DNA of 20,626 nt, taken from Pseudomonadota bacterium. Lineage in GTDB: Bacteria; Pseudomonadota; Gammaproteobacteria; Arenicellales; Poriferihabitantaceae. The DNA is taken from positions 1 through 20,626 of the forward strand of contig JAAELZ010000008.1 of NCBI GenBank assembly GCA_024226105.1, written 5' to 3'. How positions within the stretch are numbered: the stretch's first letter is position 1; each line of letters begins with the position of its first letter. Of the stretch, positions 7,806 to 15,375 are shown in pieces. The position numbers and the translations under genes are program-made. The notes beneath the pieces are model-generated. The model did not search any database. It saw only the letters and a list, made by a program, of their open reading frames with translations, and was not told where the DNA came from.

Positions 7806-7817
7806 TTTTGTACAAAA
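7806..7817. promoter_or_regulatory. 12-bp palindrome TTTTGTACAAAA upstream of livG
   Basis: A perfect palindrome lies in the 173-base gap between the divergent small exported-protein gene and livG, about 78 bases before the livG start. It is flanked by GG and CC on the two sides, slightly out of register. It might be an operator for the liv operon. A 15-base copy that includes it also occurs inside the acyltransferase gene near 14028, which weakens that idea. No convincing promoter hexamers for either gene were found in the gap. Confidence 0.25.
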
Positions 7818-7894
7818 CCCCAGGTTCCTTGATCAATCGTTCAAATCACGAAAAAATAAAACCGCCCATTTATGGCACTAACCGTTTAGAATTG

Positions 7895-8725
7895 ATGCTA
7901 ATCGCGAACACGAAGATTCGCAATCTTAGCTTGAAAACAACAGAGAACACTAATTTGAAGCCGATCCTGGAAATCAAAAATGTGCACAAATCTTTTGGCG
8001 CACTGGATGTCATAAACAACTGTAACCTTGAAGTCGGCCAGGGCAGCATAACCGGGCTGATAGGCCCGAATGGCGCCGGCAAAACCACCCTGTTCAACCT
8101 TATAGCAGGGGCGTTCCATGCTGATCAGGGTGAAATTATTTACGCGGGAAATCCGATCACCCATTGCGCCCCCGAAACTTTATTCAAGCGCGGTTTATTG
8201 CGTACTTTTCAGATCGCACAGGAATTCTCCCACCTGACGGCCCTTGAAAATCTGATGATGGTTCCTCCCGCACAACCGGGCGAAAATATCGTAAACCCCT
8301 GGGTTCGGCCGGGCGAAGTGCTCCATTTTGAAGCTGGAGTATGCCAGAAGGCCAACGATGTCATCGATTTTCTGAAGCTGGATCATATTAAAAATGAGCT
8401 CGCGGGAAACCTCTCTGGTGGCCAGAAGAAACTGCTGGAGCTAGGGCGTACCATGATGGTTGACGCGAAACTGGTGCTTCTGGATGAGGTGGCGGCTGGG
8501 GTAAACCGAACCCTGCTCAAAGATCTGGTTGAAAATATTTTGAGACTCAATCGCGAACTGGACTATACCTTTTTTGTCATCGAACACGATATGGACATGA
8601 TAGCAGAACTTTGCTCGCCGGTTATCGTGATGGCAGAAGGGCGTAAAATGATGGAAGGCTCAATTGAAGAAATACGTGCTAATCCAGAGGTGGTGGCGGC
8701 TTACTTCGGGGGAGGCAAGGCCTGA
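7895..8725 (+). CDS. livG: Branched-chain amino acid ABC transporter ATP-binding protein (LivG type)
   Basis: This is one of the two cytoplasmic ATPases of a LivFGHMJ/K-type importer. From the ATG at 7895 it has 276 residues. Walker A 'GPNGAGKT' is at 57-64, the Q-loop glutamine in 'RTFQIAQEFSHLTALEN' at 106, the signature LSGGQ at 173-177, Walker B 'LVLLDE' at 193-198 and the switch histidine (EHDMD) at 231. After Walker B the usual DEPAAG reads DEVAAG. The frame is open upstream to 7682 over the divergent gene, so the true start is uncertain; an in-frame TTG at 7955, close to where LivG homologs begin, is an alternative. No clear ribosome binding site precedes 7895. Its stop overlaps the livF ATG by one base. 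Confidence 0.92.
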   Translation: MLIANTKIRNLSLKTTENTNLKPILEIKNVHKSFGALDVINNCNLEVGQGSITGLIGPNGAGKTTLFNLIAGAFHADQGEIIYAGNPITHCAPETLFKRGLLRTFQIAQEFSHLTALENLMMVPPAQPGENIVNPWVRPGEVLHFEAGVCQKANDVIDFLKLDHIKNELAGNLSGGQKKLLELGRTMMVDAKLVLLDEVAAGVNRTLLKDLVENILRLNRELDYTFFVIEHDMDMIAELCSPVIVMAEGRKMMEGSIEEIRANPEVVAAYFGGGKA

Positions 8726-9432
8726 TGGCACTAATTGAAATCAATAAACTGGTTGCAGGATACGGCGACAACGCACCCATCCTGCAAGACGTTGATATGG
8801 TGCTGGAAGAGGGCGATATTGGCGTTATCGTCGGCCCGAATGGCGCGGGTAAATCCACGCTACTAAAATCTATTTTTAGCTTGCTCAATATTCATAGCGG
8901 CCAGATTAAACTCAATGGCGCAGATGTAGTTGGTCTGCGCGCAGACCAACTGGTTGAAAACGGGCTGGCCTTTGTGCCACAGGAATTCAATGTATTTCAG
9001 TCTATGAGCGTAGAGGAAAACCTCGAAATGGGCGCGTTTACGCTCAGGCATGGAATGAAAGAAAAAATTGAAAAGGTCTATACCTATTTCCCGCCACTCA
9101 AAGAAAAACGTAAACAACCCGCAGGCGAACTATCCGGCGGGCAAAGGCAGATGGTCGCCATGGGCCGCGCACTGATGGCCGGGCCCAAAATATTGTTGCT
9201 GGATGAGCCGACCGCAGGTCTGTCGCCCCTGTTCATGGAAAAAATATTTGAGCGCATTATCGCCGTCAACAAGGCCGGCGTTACCGTACTCATGGTGGAA
9301 CAACACGCGAAACAGGCCCTGGGCATCGCCGACAAGGGTTTTGTCCTGGTCACCGGCCGCAATGCCTATACCGATACCGGTGAGGCCTTACTAAATAACA
9401 AGGAAGTCGCTAAGGCTTTCCTGGGCGGATAA
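8725..9432 (+). CDS. livF: Branched-chain amino acid ABC transporter ATP-binding protein (LivF type)
   Basis: This is the second ATPase of the importer, 235 residues, the normal LivF length. Walker A 'GPNGAGKST' is at 37-45, the Q-loop glutamine in 'FVPQEFNVFQSMSVEENLEM' at 86, the signature LSGGQ at 136-140, Walker B 'ILLLDEPTAGLSP' at 156-168 and the switch histidine (VEQH) at 194. The start is firm: a GGGGAGG lies about 9 bases before the ATG, and the ATG overlaps the livG stop (TGATG). It couples ATP hydrolysis to the LivH/LivM permeases encoded next. A 24-bp perfect palindrome lies inside the coding region at residues 68-76 (see separate entry). Confidence 0.95.
   Translation: MALIEINKLVAGYGDNAPILQDVDMVLEEGDIGVIVGPNGAGKSTLLKSIFSLLNIHSGQIKLNGADVVGLRADQLVENGLAFVPQEFNVFQSMSVEENLEMGAFTLRHGMKEKIEKVYTYFPPLKEKRKQPAGELSGGQRQMVAMGRALMAGPKILLLDEPTAGLSPLFMEKIFERIIAVNKAGVTVLMVEQHAKQALGIADKGFVLVTGRNAYTDTGEALLNNKEVAKAFLGG
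8928..8951. repeat. 24-bp perfect palindrome inside livF
   Basis: The left arm AGTTGGTCTGCG (8928-8939) is followed directly by its exact reverse complement CGCAGACCAACT (8940-8951). The palindrome lies in the coding region for the segment VVGLRADQLVE of LivF, where homologs have similar residues. By chance, a 12-bp perfect arm with no spacer is expected well under once in 20 kb. In mRNA it could form a stable hairpin. Confidence 0.9.
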
Positions 9433-9433
9433 C

Positions 9434-10438
9434 ATGAACGAACTCATTTTCTTCGTAAACAAAGTCATTATTTCCGGCGCATCGATCGGAGCGGTATATG
9501 CCATGGGTGCGATCGGCATTACCCTGATCTTCAGCATACTGCGCTTCGCACATTTCGCGCATGGCGATATGATGACCATGGGGGCATTTTTCGCCTTTGC
9601 ACTAACCGCGCTGTTCCCAACGGCCGGCCAGGTATTTGGATTACCTACCGGTTTTATCATGATACCCTTTGCGATGCTGCTCACGGCATTTATTGCGGTA
9701 TTGCTTGATAGAACCTTCTATCAGCCACTACGCAGAAACAATGTCAGCCCTGTCACCATGGTCATGGCATCCATCGGTGTAACCTTGATGCTACAGGGGT
9801 TAATACGCCTTTTTGGCGGCATTGAAGCCCGGCATTTTTTCTTCGCCGAGCGCAAAGACATCTTCAGGTTATCTCTGCCGTTTGAATCGGCCAGCCGTAA
9901 GATTGTCATTACCGAACCGCAGATTCTGCTATTCATCTTCACCCTGGTGGCGGTGTTTAGCCTGCACTATATCCTGACCCATACACGCATGGGAAAGGCC
10001 ATGCGTGCGGTATCAGACAACGCCGACCTTGCCAGGGTATCGGGCATCAATACGCAAAAGGTCATCGTCGTCACCTGGTTGATTGCCGGGAGCCTGGCGG
10101 CCGCCGCCGGCACCCTGCTTTCGCTCGACGTAAGCCTGAAACCTGATTTAAGTTTTAACCTCTTACTGCCCATATTCGCCGCTGCAATCGTCGGTGGTGT
10201 GGGCCACCCCTATGGCGCAGTGGTCGGCGGGTTTGTGGTAGGCTTTGCAGAAACCCTTTCTATTTTCAACTGGGCAATCTTTCTGCGGCCTTTTCAGGAT
10301 TCTTTTCCCGAATGGATGGAGTTACCCGCGAAAATTGCCCTGGTTCCAACCGAATACAAAATTACCGTACCTTTTTTCATTCTAATCGTAATACTGATCT
10401 GGCGCCCGACCGGCATCTTTAAGGGGAAAGTGCTATGA
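9434..10438 (+). CDS. livH: Branched-chain amino acid ABC transporter permease (LivH type)
   Basis: This inner-membrane permease has 334 residues. The N-terminal 'SGASIGAVYAMGAIGITLIF' and 'LRFAHFAHGDMMTMGAFFAF' are the usual LivH opening. Around residues 185-205, 'HTRMGKAMRAVSDNADLARV' is the cytoplasmic loop that contacts the ATPase (EAA-like). 'AAAIVGGVGHPYGAVVGG' is the conserved late segment. About eight hydrophobic segments are visible. It is slightly longer than E. coli LivH because of an extra stretch, 'FAERKDIFRLSLPFESASRK', near 137-156, probably an extracytoplasmic loop. It begins one base after the livF stop and overlaps livM by four bases (ATGA), so the genes are translationally coupled. 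Confidence 0.94.
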   Translation: MNELIFFVNKVIISGASIGAVYAMGAIGITLIFSILRFAHFAHGDMMTMGAFFAFALTALFPTAGQVFGLPTGFIMIPFAMLLTAFIAVLLDRTFYQPLRRNNVSPVTMVMASIGVTLMLQGLIRLFGGIEARHFFFAERKDIFRLSLPFESASRKIVITEPQILLFIFTLVAVFSLHYILTHTRMGKAMRAVSDNADLARVSGINTQKVIVVTWLIAGSLAAAAGTLLSLDVSLKPDLSFNLLLPIFAAAIVGGVGHPYGAVVGGFVVGFAETLSIFNWAIFLRPFQDSFPEWMELPAKIALVPTEYKITVPFFILIVILIWRPTGIFKGKVL

Positions 10439-11706
10439 ATCTAAACTCAAATAACAAAAGAGAATTCATACTCGTCGGGCTTGCGAGTGCACTGGTCGCT
10501 CTGGTATTTCTCAAACTGGGCACCGCCTTCGGCCTGCGTATGCTCGCAGAGATTGCCTGCTTTACCATTATTGCGCTTGGGCTCACCATACAATGGGGTT
10601 ATGCCGGCCTGTTCAATGCCGGCATCATGGGCTTTATCGCCTTATCGGCTTTTGTCAGCATGCTGGTATCGTACCCGGTTAACGAAGCTTTCTGGGCCTC
10701 AGGGGATGCAAGTTCTCTTGCGGGCGTATTTGCCCGTCTGGGCATCGGTATCGGAATCATCTGGGGCATTAATAAGCTACCGGCATTGCAGCCCCGAACC
10801 AAATTACGGCGTTTACTGGTTCTCATCGCAATTGCAATAACCTACCTGGTGTTCATGCAAAGCCTCGCGCCGGTTGCCAGCAGTATCGAAAAAACGGCCG
10901 GATTCATCGGTGGATTCGGGCTGCCTGTCTGGCTGGGATGGGCAGCCGGAGGGGTGGTCGCTGGTGTGCTCGCCTGGTTTGTAGGGCACATTTGCCTGGG
11001 CCTGCGTAGCGACTATCTTGCCATTGCAACCCTGGGTATTGCTGAAATCATCAAGGCTATACTGAAAAACGCCGACTGGTTAACACGTGGCACGCTGACC
11101 GTTTCACCTCTGCCGTGGCCGGTACCGACACCGGGAGAAATTGGCTTCATCGCCTCAAGAGCCATGTACCTGGCCGTCACGGCTGTGCTGATAGCGGTCA
11201 TTTTCTGGCTACTGCAACGCGCCTACAGCGCACCCTGGGGGCGCATGATACGCGCCATCCGTGACAATGAGCTTTCGTCATCCGCCATGGGTAAAGACGT
11301 AAACGGCCGCCGGCTTGAAGTTTTCATCATCGGATCGGTTCTGATGGGCATAGGCGGCGCAGCACTGGTCACCTTTAACAGTATTTTTGATCCCTCGGGC
11401 TTTCTGCCCCTGCACCATACCTTCCTGATCTGGGTGATGGTAATACTCGGCGGAGCGGGCAACAACCTGGGTACGCTGATCGGCACGGTAATCGTTTATG
11501 TCGTCTGGGTCATGTCGGAACCCGCCACGCTGGCCATTTTCGATGGTATTAAATACCTTGGGCTGGAATGGTTCGACTGGCAGGCACCTACCGATTTTGA
11601 CAGCCGCGCCCTGCAAATGCGCGTATTTGTGATCGGCCTGACCATCACGCTGGTTCTGCGCTTTGCACCAAAGGGCCTGCTCCCGGAGAAAATCCGCGAA
11701 CACTAA
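10435..11706 (+). CDS. livM: Branched-chain amino acid ABC transporter permease (LivM type)
   Basis: This second permease has 423 residues, near the E. coli LivM length. Recognisable are 'IALGLTIQWGYAGLFNAGIM' (about 42-61), the conserved 'LGLRSDYLAIATLGIAEIIK' (about 184-203), the ATPase-contact loop 'GRMIRAIRDNELSSSAMGKD' (about 265-284), and 'VMVILGGAGNNLGTLIG' (about 336-352). The C-terminus 'LRFAPKGLLPEKIREH' is typical. About ten membrane segments are expected. AGGGGA lies eight bases before the ATG, and the start overlaps the livH stop. This is the last gene of the plus-strand part of the operon; the transcript ends at the strong hairpin at 11827-11856. Confidence 0.94.
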   Translation: MNLNSNNKREFILVGLASALVALVFLKLGTAFGLRMLAEIACFTIIALGLTIQWGYAGLFNAGIMGFIALSAFVSMLVSYPVNEAFWASGDASSLAGVFARLGIGIGIIWGINKLPALQPRTKLRRLLVLIAIAITYLVFMQSLAPVASSIEKTAGFIGGFGLPVWLGWAAGGVVAGVLAWFVGHICLGLRSDYLAIATLGIAEIIKAILKNADWLTRGTLTVSPLPWPVPTPGEIGFIASRAMYLAVTAVLIAVIFWLLQRAYSAPWGRMIRAIRDNELSSSAMGKDVNGRRLEVFIIGSVLMGIGGAALVTFNSIFDPSGFLPLHHTFLIWVMVILGGAGNNLGTLIGTVIVYVVWVMSEPATLAIFDGIKYLGLEWFDWQAPTDFDSRALQMRVFVIGLTITLVLRFAPKGLLPEKIREH

Positions 11707-11826
11707 AAAAAACCGGACTTAAATTAGATGAGATTCGAGAGGCTCACCAACATCATACGACTACTTTCTTGTTTTTACTGAACCTGAAATTTACTGCAAA
11801 GTCATTCGTCAAGTTACAAAAACAAA

Positions 11827-11856
11827 AAAAAGCCCGGGGCATAGCCCGGGCTTTTT
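11827..11856. terminator. Bidirectional rho-independent terminator between livM and livK
   Basis: Stem arms AGCCCGGG (11831-11838) and CCCGGGCT (11845-11852) are perfect complements with a 6-base loop. An A-run on the 5' side and a T-run on the 3' side let the hairpin terminate transcription in both directions. It sits between the stop codons of the convergent livM and livK genes. The rest of the 170-base gap holds only a small hairpin, GCTTTA-AG-TAAAGC (11860-11873), next to the livK stop. Confidence 0.93.
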
Positions 11857-11876
11857 AATGCTTTAAGTAAAGCAGC

Positions 11877-13058
11877 TTACTTGAGCACAGCCACTTCAAC
11901 AAACTGGCCATCTTTGATCGCCATTTCGACAATTACGCCAGGTACGTCACCTGCGGCATCAAATTCGTGATTACCGGAAGCACCCTGGTAGTTGATGTCT
12001 TTACCGGCTTTAATTGCCGCAGCTGCTTTTTCAAACTCGCCCGGCAGGATTTCTTCGCCCGGAGCGTTAGATACAGCGCGCACGGCCTTAGCCACGGCAG
12101 CACGATCACCACTACCGGCTTTTTCGATAGCCAGCGCGAGAATGAATGCCGCATCATAAGCCTGCGCTGAAAATACCGCGTCCGGATCCATACCGGCTGC
12201 TTTAGCTGCTTCTACAAACGGGGCTTTACCCGCCAGTTCAGGTGAACCCGGCTTGGTTGCAATCATATCAACATCACCGCCCAGGGCATCGATCAACTTG
12301 TCGCCGACCATACCATCACCACCGACAAATTTAGCGAAATCGCCGCTTTCCATTGCCTGACGAATAATCGTCTGACCGGATCCGTCAGCGTATGCCAGCA
12401 CCACCAGTGTCTCAGCGCCGGAAGAAGCCAGGGAACCTACTTCTGCGCGGTAGTCCGCCTTGCCGTCTTCGTGTGCTTCATTGGCCGCAACCTTACCACC
12501 AACGGCTTCAAACGCGCCCGCAAGTGCTTCAGCAAAACCTTTACCATAGTCATTATTCACATAAGAGATGGCGACTTCATTTATGCCTTTCTCCTTGAGC
12601 ATTTTCGCCATCATCTTGCCCTGATAAGCATCTGAGGGCGCGGTACGAAACACCAGGTCGTTATCTTTCAGTTCAGTCAGTGCCGGTGAGGTTGCGGAAG
12701 GTGAAATCAGTGCCACGCCACCCGGAATCGCAGCATTATTTGATGCTGCGATCGTAGCGCCCGAACACATCGGGCCAACAATGGCCGAAACATTTTCAGA
12801 ATTCACCATGCGGTCTGCCACGTTTGAAGCCGCTGTGGCATCGGCACAGGTGCTATCGCCCTTTAGCAGTTCAATCGAACCACCCTGTGCATTTACCTGA
12901 TCAATCGCCAGTTTGGCACCGGCATAAATCGGCGGGGTTAAGCTCTCCAACGGGCCGGTAAACCCGCCCAGGAAGGCCATTTTTGTGTTCTCAGCATGCG
13001 CCAGACTGCTAGTCGCGATCGCCGCAGCTAACAGGCTTAGTTTTAAAGTTTTGTTCAT
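11877..13058 (-). CDS. livK: Periplasmic branched-chain amino acid-type binding protein of the ABC importer
   Basis: This exported solute-binding protein (type I periplasmic fold) has 393 residues. The signal peptide MNKTLKLSLLAAAIATSSLA ends with His-Ala, so the likely cut is after residue 22. 'AIDQVNAQGG' (51-60) and 'AIVGPMCSGATIAASN' (92-107) are family landmarks, and 'ISPSATSPAL' (118-127) holds the ligand-binding Ser/Thr loop. Cys71 and Cys98 match the spacing of the LivJ disulfide closely. AGGAG lies 9 bases before the ATG. It is convergent with livGFHM, so binding protein and membrane parts are transcribed separately, which allows more binding protein than transporter. The true substrate is not shown: Leu/Ile/Val, other amino acids, amides or urea are all possible for this family. 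Confidence 0.92.
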   Translation of the reverse strand: MNKTLKLSLLAAAIATSSLAHAENTKMAFLGGFTGPLESLTPPIYAGAKLAIDQVNAQGGSIELLKGDSTCADATAASNVADRMVNSENVSAIVGPMCSGATIAASNNAAIPGGVALISPSATSPALTELKDNDLVFRTAPSDAYQGKMMAKMLKEKGINEVAISYVNNDYGKGFAEALAGAFEAVGGKVAANEAHEDGKADYRAEVGSLASSGAETLVVLAYADGSGQTIIRQAMESGDFAKFVGGDGMVGDKLIDALGGDVDMIATKPGSPELAGKAPFVEAAKAAGMDPDAVFSAQAYDAAFILALAIEKAGSGDRAAVAKAVRAVSNAPGEEILPGEFEKAAAAIKAGKDINYQGASGNHEFDAAGDVPGVIVEMAIKDGQFVEVAVLK

Positions 13059-13184
13059 ATTACATTCTCCTCTGATTTAAGTGGGTGGGTCAAAAATAGT
13101 TCTTGTGACGCGATTTTAGCCTATAAACAGGCAAATTACATTTTGCTTGAGTCAATCAAGGCCAAATTCCACTGCAGAAGCAGA

Positions 13185-14834
13185 TTAACCGCGTTTTAGA
13201 AACGGTCGCTCAAGGTAGGTATAGGTCAGCGCAGACACGATATACGTCAATAGCAATACCAGAACGAAACGCAGACCAAGCCCTAAACCAAACCCGAAAT
13301 AGTAATTAAACATGCCACCCACCATAGAAATCATCACCGGGTGAATGAGATAAAAACTATATCCCACCAGGCCTATCGCACGTATGGGTGTCCAGGAAAG
13401 CAAATTGCTAAACAACCTGCCGGATGTCACCAGGGCAAGCAGAATCATAACGCCTGCTGCCACCCCAAACCAGCCGGGGTATTTTATTGGCAGATAGTAC
13501 CCTGGCCTTAAAACATCGGTAGCAAGCAAGATATAGGCAGACAGCGAAACAATGCCGACCAGAGAGGCCCAGAACTTAAACTGCCTGGAGGACAGGAAAA
13601 AAGCATCATGCTTAAGAATTACTCCGTGATACAGATAGGAAAAAAGCATGCCGCAAACGAATATACCAACATAAGGCGGGTGAGGTACGTTCAGGCTGTA
13701 CAGAGACATTACCGATTTATCCAGCCAGAGGTTAGCGGCGACCATAATCGCAGCAAGCGCAACAACAATCCACAGTGGCCGACCCCGAAACAGCAGGTAA
13801 TTCACAATCATGATTAGCGGCAGGGCAAGGTAGAATAACAACTCCTGCTGTATCGTCCACAGGTGCCCGTCTCCCTGCAGAAACAAAACATGACGCACGG
13901 CACTTTCTGAATACTTGCCAGCCACAAAATAAACTACAAAGATATACACATAATACATTGGCAAAATGCGTTTGAGCCGACGCAGTAAATATTCCCCCAT
14001 ATAAGACATTGAAACGGCGCGCTCAGGTTTTTGTACAAAAGGAATGGTCAGCAAAAACCCGCTCAAGGCAAAGAATATCCACACACCCGCTGTCCCGGCC
14101 CCGATAAACGCACCCAGAGTATGGTCAGCGAGAACCAGCAATACCGCGATGCCCCGGATACCGTCCAGTGCTGCGTAGTTAATATGCGATGATGAAAAGG
14201 CACGATTTAAATCACTAAAGGCAGGGAACTCACGCCAGCGAAAATTGGAGATAAACAGGTAAAATGCCAGCGTCAGGATGACCGGAAATACTGAGCTGAC
14301 AAATTTATTGTTAACAATAAGTTCATCTTTCAATGTCAGATAGGGATCCGTACCGCTAACATCGAACGATAAATAGTCCCCTTGCAATTGATAGTTAGAG
14401 ATCGACGCATTGGGCTCGAATCGCTCGAACAGTTGCTGTGCATTCATCTCAATGGGCGGCCCGAAGACACTGCTTGTCTTGAAATGATAGAGCTTTACAT
14501 GCCCCGTGTCCTCCCCCGGATCAAGGCGCAACTTTCGGGCCAGTTTCCCGTTTAGTGGCAGGCGGATGGTGGTTTTCTCCCCTGCCGAAATATCGGGTGA
14601 AGTCAACACGCGCTTGCCTACAAAAGCAGCCTCGCTTCCCGCACTGTAATAAGCATAAAAACGATCAGCTTGATCGAGCTCCAGGGTGAGATAAATTCCT
14701 GAGAAACTTGAAAGAACAAATACCGACAGCAAGAACTTGCATATTGCAAAACAGGCCAGGCTAAGCAAAGCCAGTATTGCAGCCCGCGTTCGTAGCCGCG
14801 CGGCAATACGCGATAAAAGAGTTAGGAAGTTCAC
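13185..14834 (-). CDS. Membrane acyltransferase (acyltransferase family 3) with N-terminal extracytoplasmic domain
   Basis: This 549-residue membrane protein probably transfers acyl groups to a surface polysaccharide or similar target. The acyltransferase-3 domain starts near residue 219: 'YAALDGIRGIAVLLVLADHT' (220-239) holds the conserved Arg227 and catalytic His238, 'GVWIFFALSGFLLTIPF' (250-266) the next motif, and 'YLLRRLKRILPMYYVYIF' (282-299) the Arg-rich loop. About ten helices follow. Before it, a single helix (about 18-44) leads to a 130-residue region (47-178) with beta-strand character and a 'RLPLNGKLARKLRLDPG' segment (91-107), resembling small beta-sandwich domains of membrane glycosyltransferases; this likeness is an impression. 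The start is GTG at 14834: an in-frame stop lies one codon upstream and no ATG is close. The gene stands alone; the acceptor is unknown. Confidence 0.88.
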   Translation of the reverse strand: MNFLTLLSRIAARLRTRAAILALLSLACFAICKFLLSVFVLSSFSGIYLTLELDQADRFYAYYSAGSEAAFVGKRVLTSPDISAGEKTTIRLPLNGKLARKLRLDPGEDTGHVKLYHFKTSSVFGPPIEMNAQQLFERFEPNASISNYQLQGDYLSFDVSGTDPYLTLKDELIVNNKFVSSVFPVILTLAFYLFISNFRWREFPAFSDLNRAFSSSHINYAALDGIRGIAVLLVLADHTLGAFIGAGTAGVWIFFALSGFLLTIPFVQKPERAVSMSYMGEYLLRRLKRILPMYYVYIFVVYFVAGKYSESAVRHVLFLQGDGHLWTIQQELLFYLALPLIMIVNYLLFRGRPLWIVVALAAIMVAANLWLDKSVMSLYSLNVPHPPYVGIFVCGMLFSYLYHGVILKHDAFFLSSRQFKFWASLVGIVSLSAYILLATDVLRPGYYLPIKYPGWFGVAAGVMILLALVTSGRLFSNLLSWTPIRAIGLVGYSFYLIHPVMISMVGGMFNYYFGFGLGLGLRFVLVLLLTYIVSALTYTYLERPFLKRG

Positions 14835-14868
14835 TGGTTAATGGAGCAAATTCGGCTTAAAGTGGCTG

Positions 14869-14897
14869 AATATATTAAAGACCTGAGTTTGTACAAT
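14869..14897 (-). promoter_or_regulatory. Possible promoter of the acyltransferase gene
   Basis: On the minus strand TTGTAC (14897-14892) and TATATT (14874-14869) are separated by 17 bases. The -10 matches five of six consensus bases, the -35 only three. The implied leader is about 28 bases. Nothing else is recognised in the gap 14835-15016. Confidence 0.35.
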
Positions 14898-15016
14898 TTT
14901 TTATCGCATCAATGCAGAAAACCGACATTTGATGAATCATTGTGCAACCCGCAGTCTACCATCTAAAGCATATTTTATCGCAACTTAAAGTCAGCCCTGA
15001 TAACGCTTTTACGGCA

Positions 15017-15211
15017 TTAACCGGGAATCAGCTTTTCGCCTCCCTCACCCGCTGACTCCTGTCGCTTCAACAAGCTATTGCGAATAAACGGCATACACAT
15101 TGGCACCACCAAAATAGCAAAGGCAATCAGTAAAATACTCAGGGTCAAAGGGCGCTCCCATAAAAATGACCACGAATTGTTCTCAGAGAAATTGATCGCT
15201 TTGCATCCCAA
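15017..15211 (-). pseudogene. C-terminal stub of a second tctA gene
   Basis: A 64-codon frame (first codon TTG, in-frame TGA three bases further upstream) ends in a TAA at 15017. Its residues 7-33 include 'SFLWERPLTLSILLIAFAIL', which aligns with the C-terminal segment 'AFIWERPMTLGLLAIAVILV' of the intact TctA encoded just upstream on the same strand. The final 30 residues differ, as is usual for TctA tails. One membrane helix (about 22-42) remains; the other helices and the GLLPGLGP region are missing. The two versions differ at many positions, so this is not a recent copy of the neighbouring gene. I read it as the remnant of another tctA, left by recombination or deletion. No ribosome binding site is evident. 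Confidence 0.75.
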
Positions 15212-15217
15212 ATATCA

Positions 15218-15375
15218 CTGGATCAAATAGTGTGGAAGCGGTTGTGCTGTCTGCATGTTTCGAAACCTCTTCCATAAGTTCCCACGGAGATTTGCAAGCG
15301 TTGCGGCTGAAATATTCTCCCCGGCAACGAGAGAGGGAGCCGGAGAGATACAGAGGTAGGGAAAGGGACGGGAGA
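15218..15375. other. Unassigned stretch between intact tctA and the tctA stub
   Basis: This stretch carries no recognisable gene. The plus strand has a purine-rich tract from about 15326 to 15376. A weak hairpin, GGGAC (15365-15369) with GTCCC (15379-15383), overlaps the tctA stop and might act as a poor terminator. One minus-strand frame stays open through the stretch and stops at 15183, but it matches nothing I know. It is the likely site of the junction that separated the stub from its parent gene. Confidence 0.5.

Noticed and set aside
7682..7894. Upstream extension of livG to 7682
   Set aside because: The extension overlaps the divergent exported-protein gene and has no LivG-like sequence.
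13119..13132. Short inverted repeat GCCT-ATAAAC-AGGC upstream of livK
   Set aside because: Only four base pairs; too short to separate from chance, though it lies in the promoter region.
15182..15375. Open minus-strand frame between tctA and the stub, stop at 15183
   Set aside because: It overlaps the stub in another frame, has no recognisable motif and no ribosome binding site; probably a chance frame.
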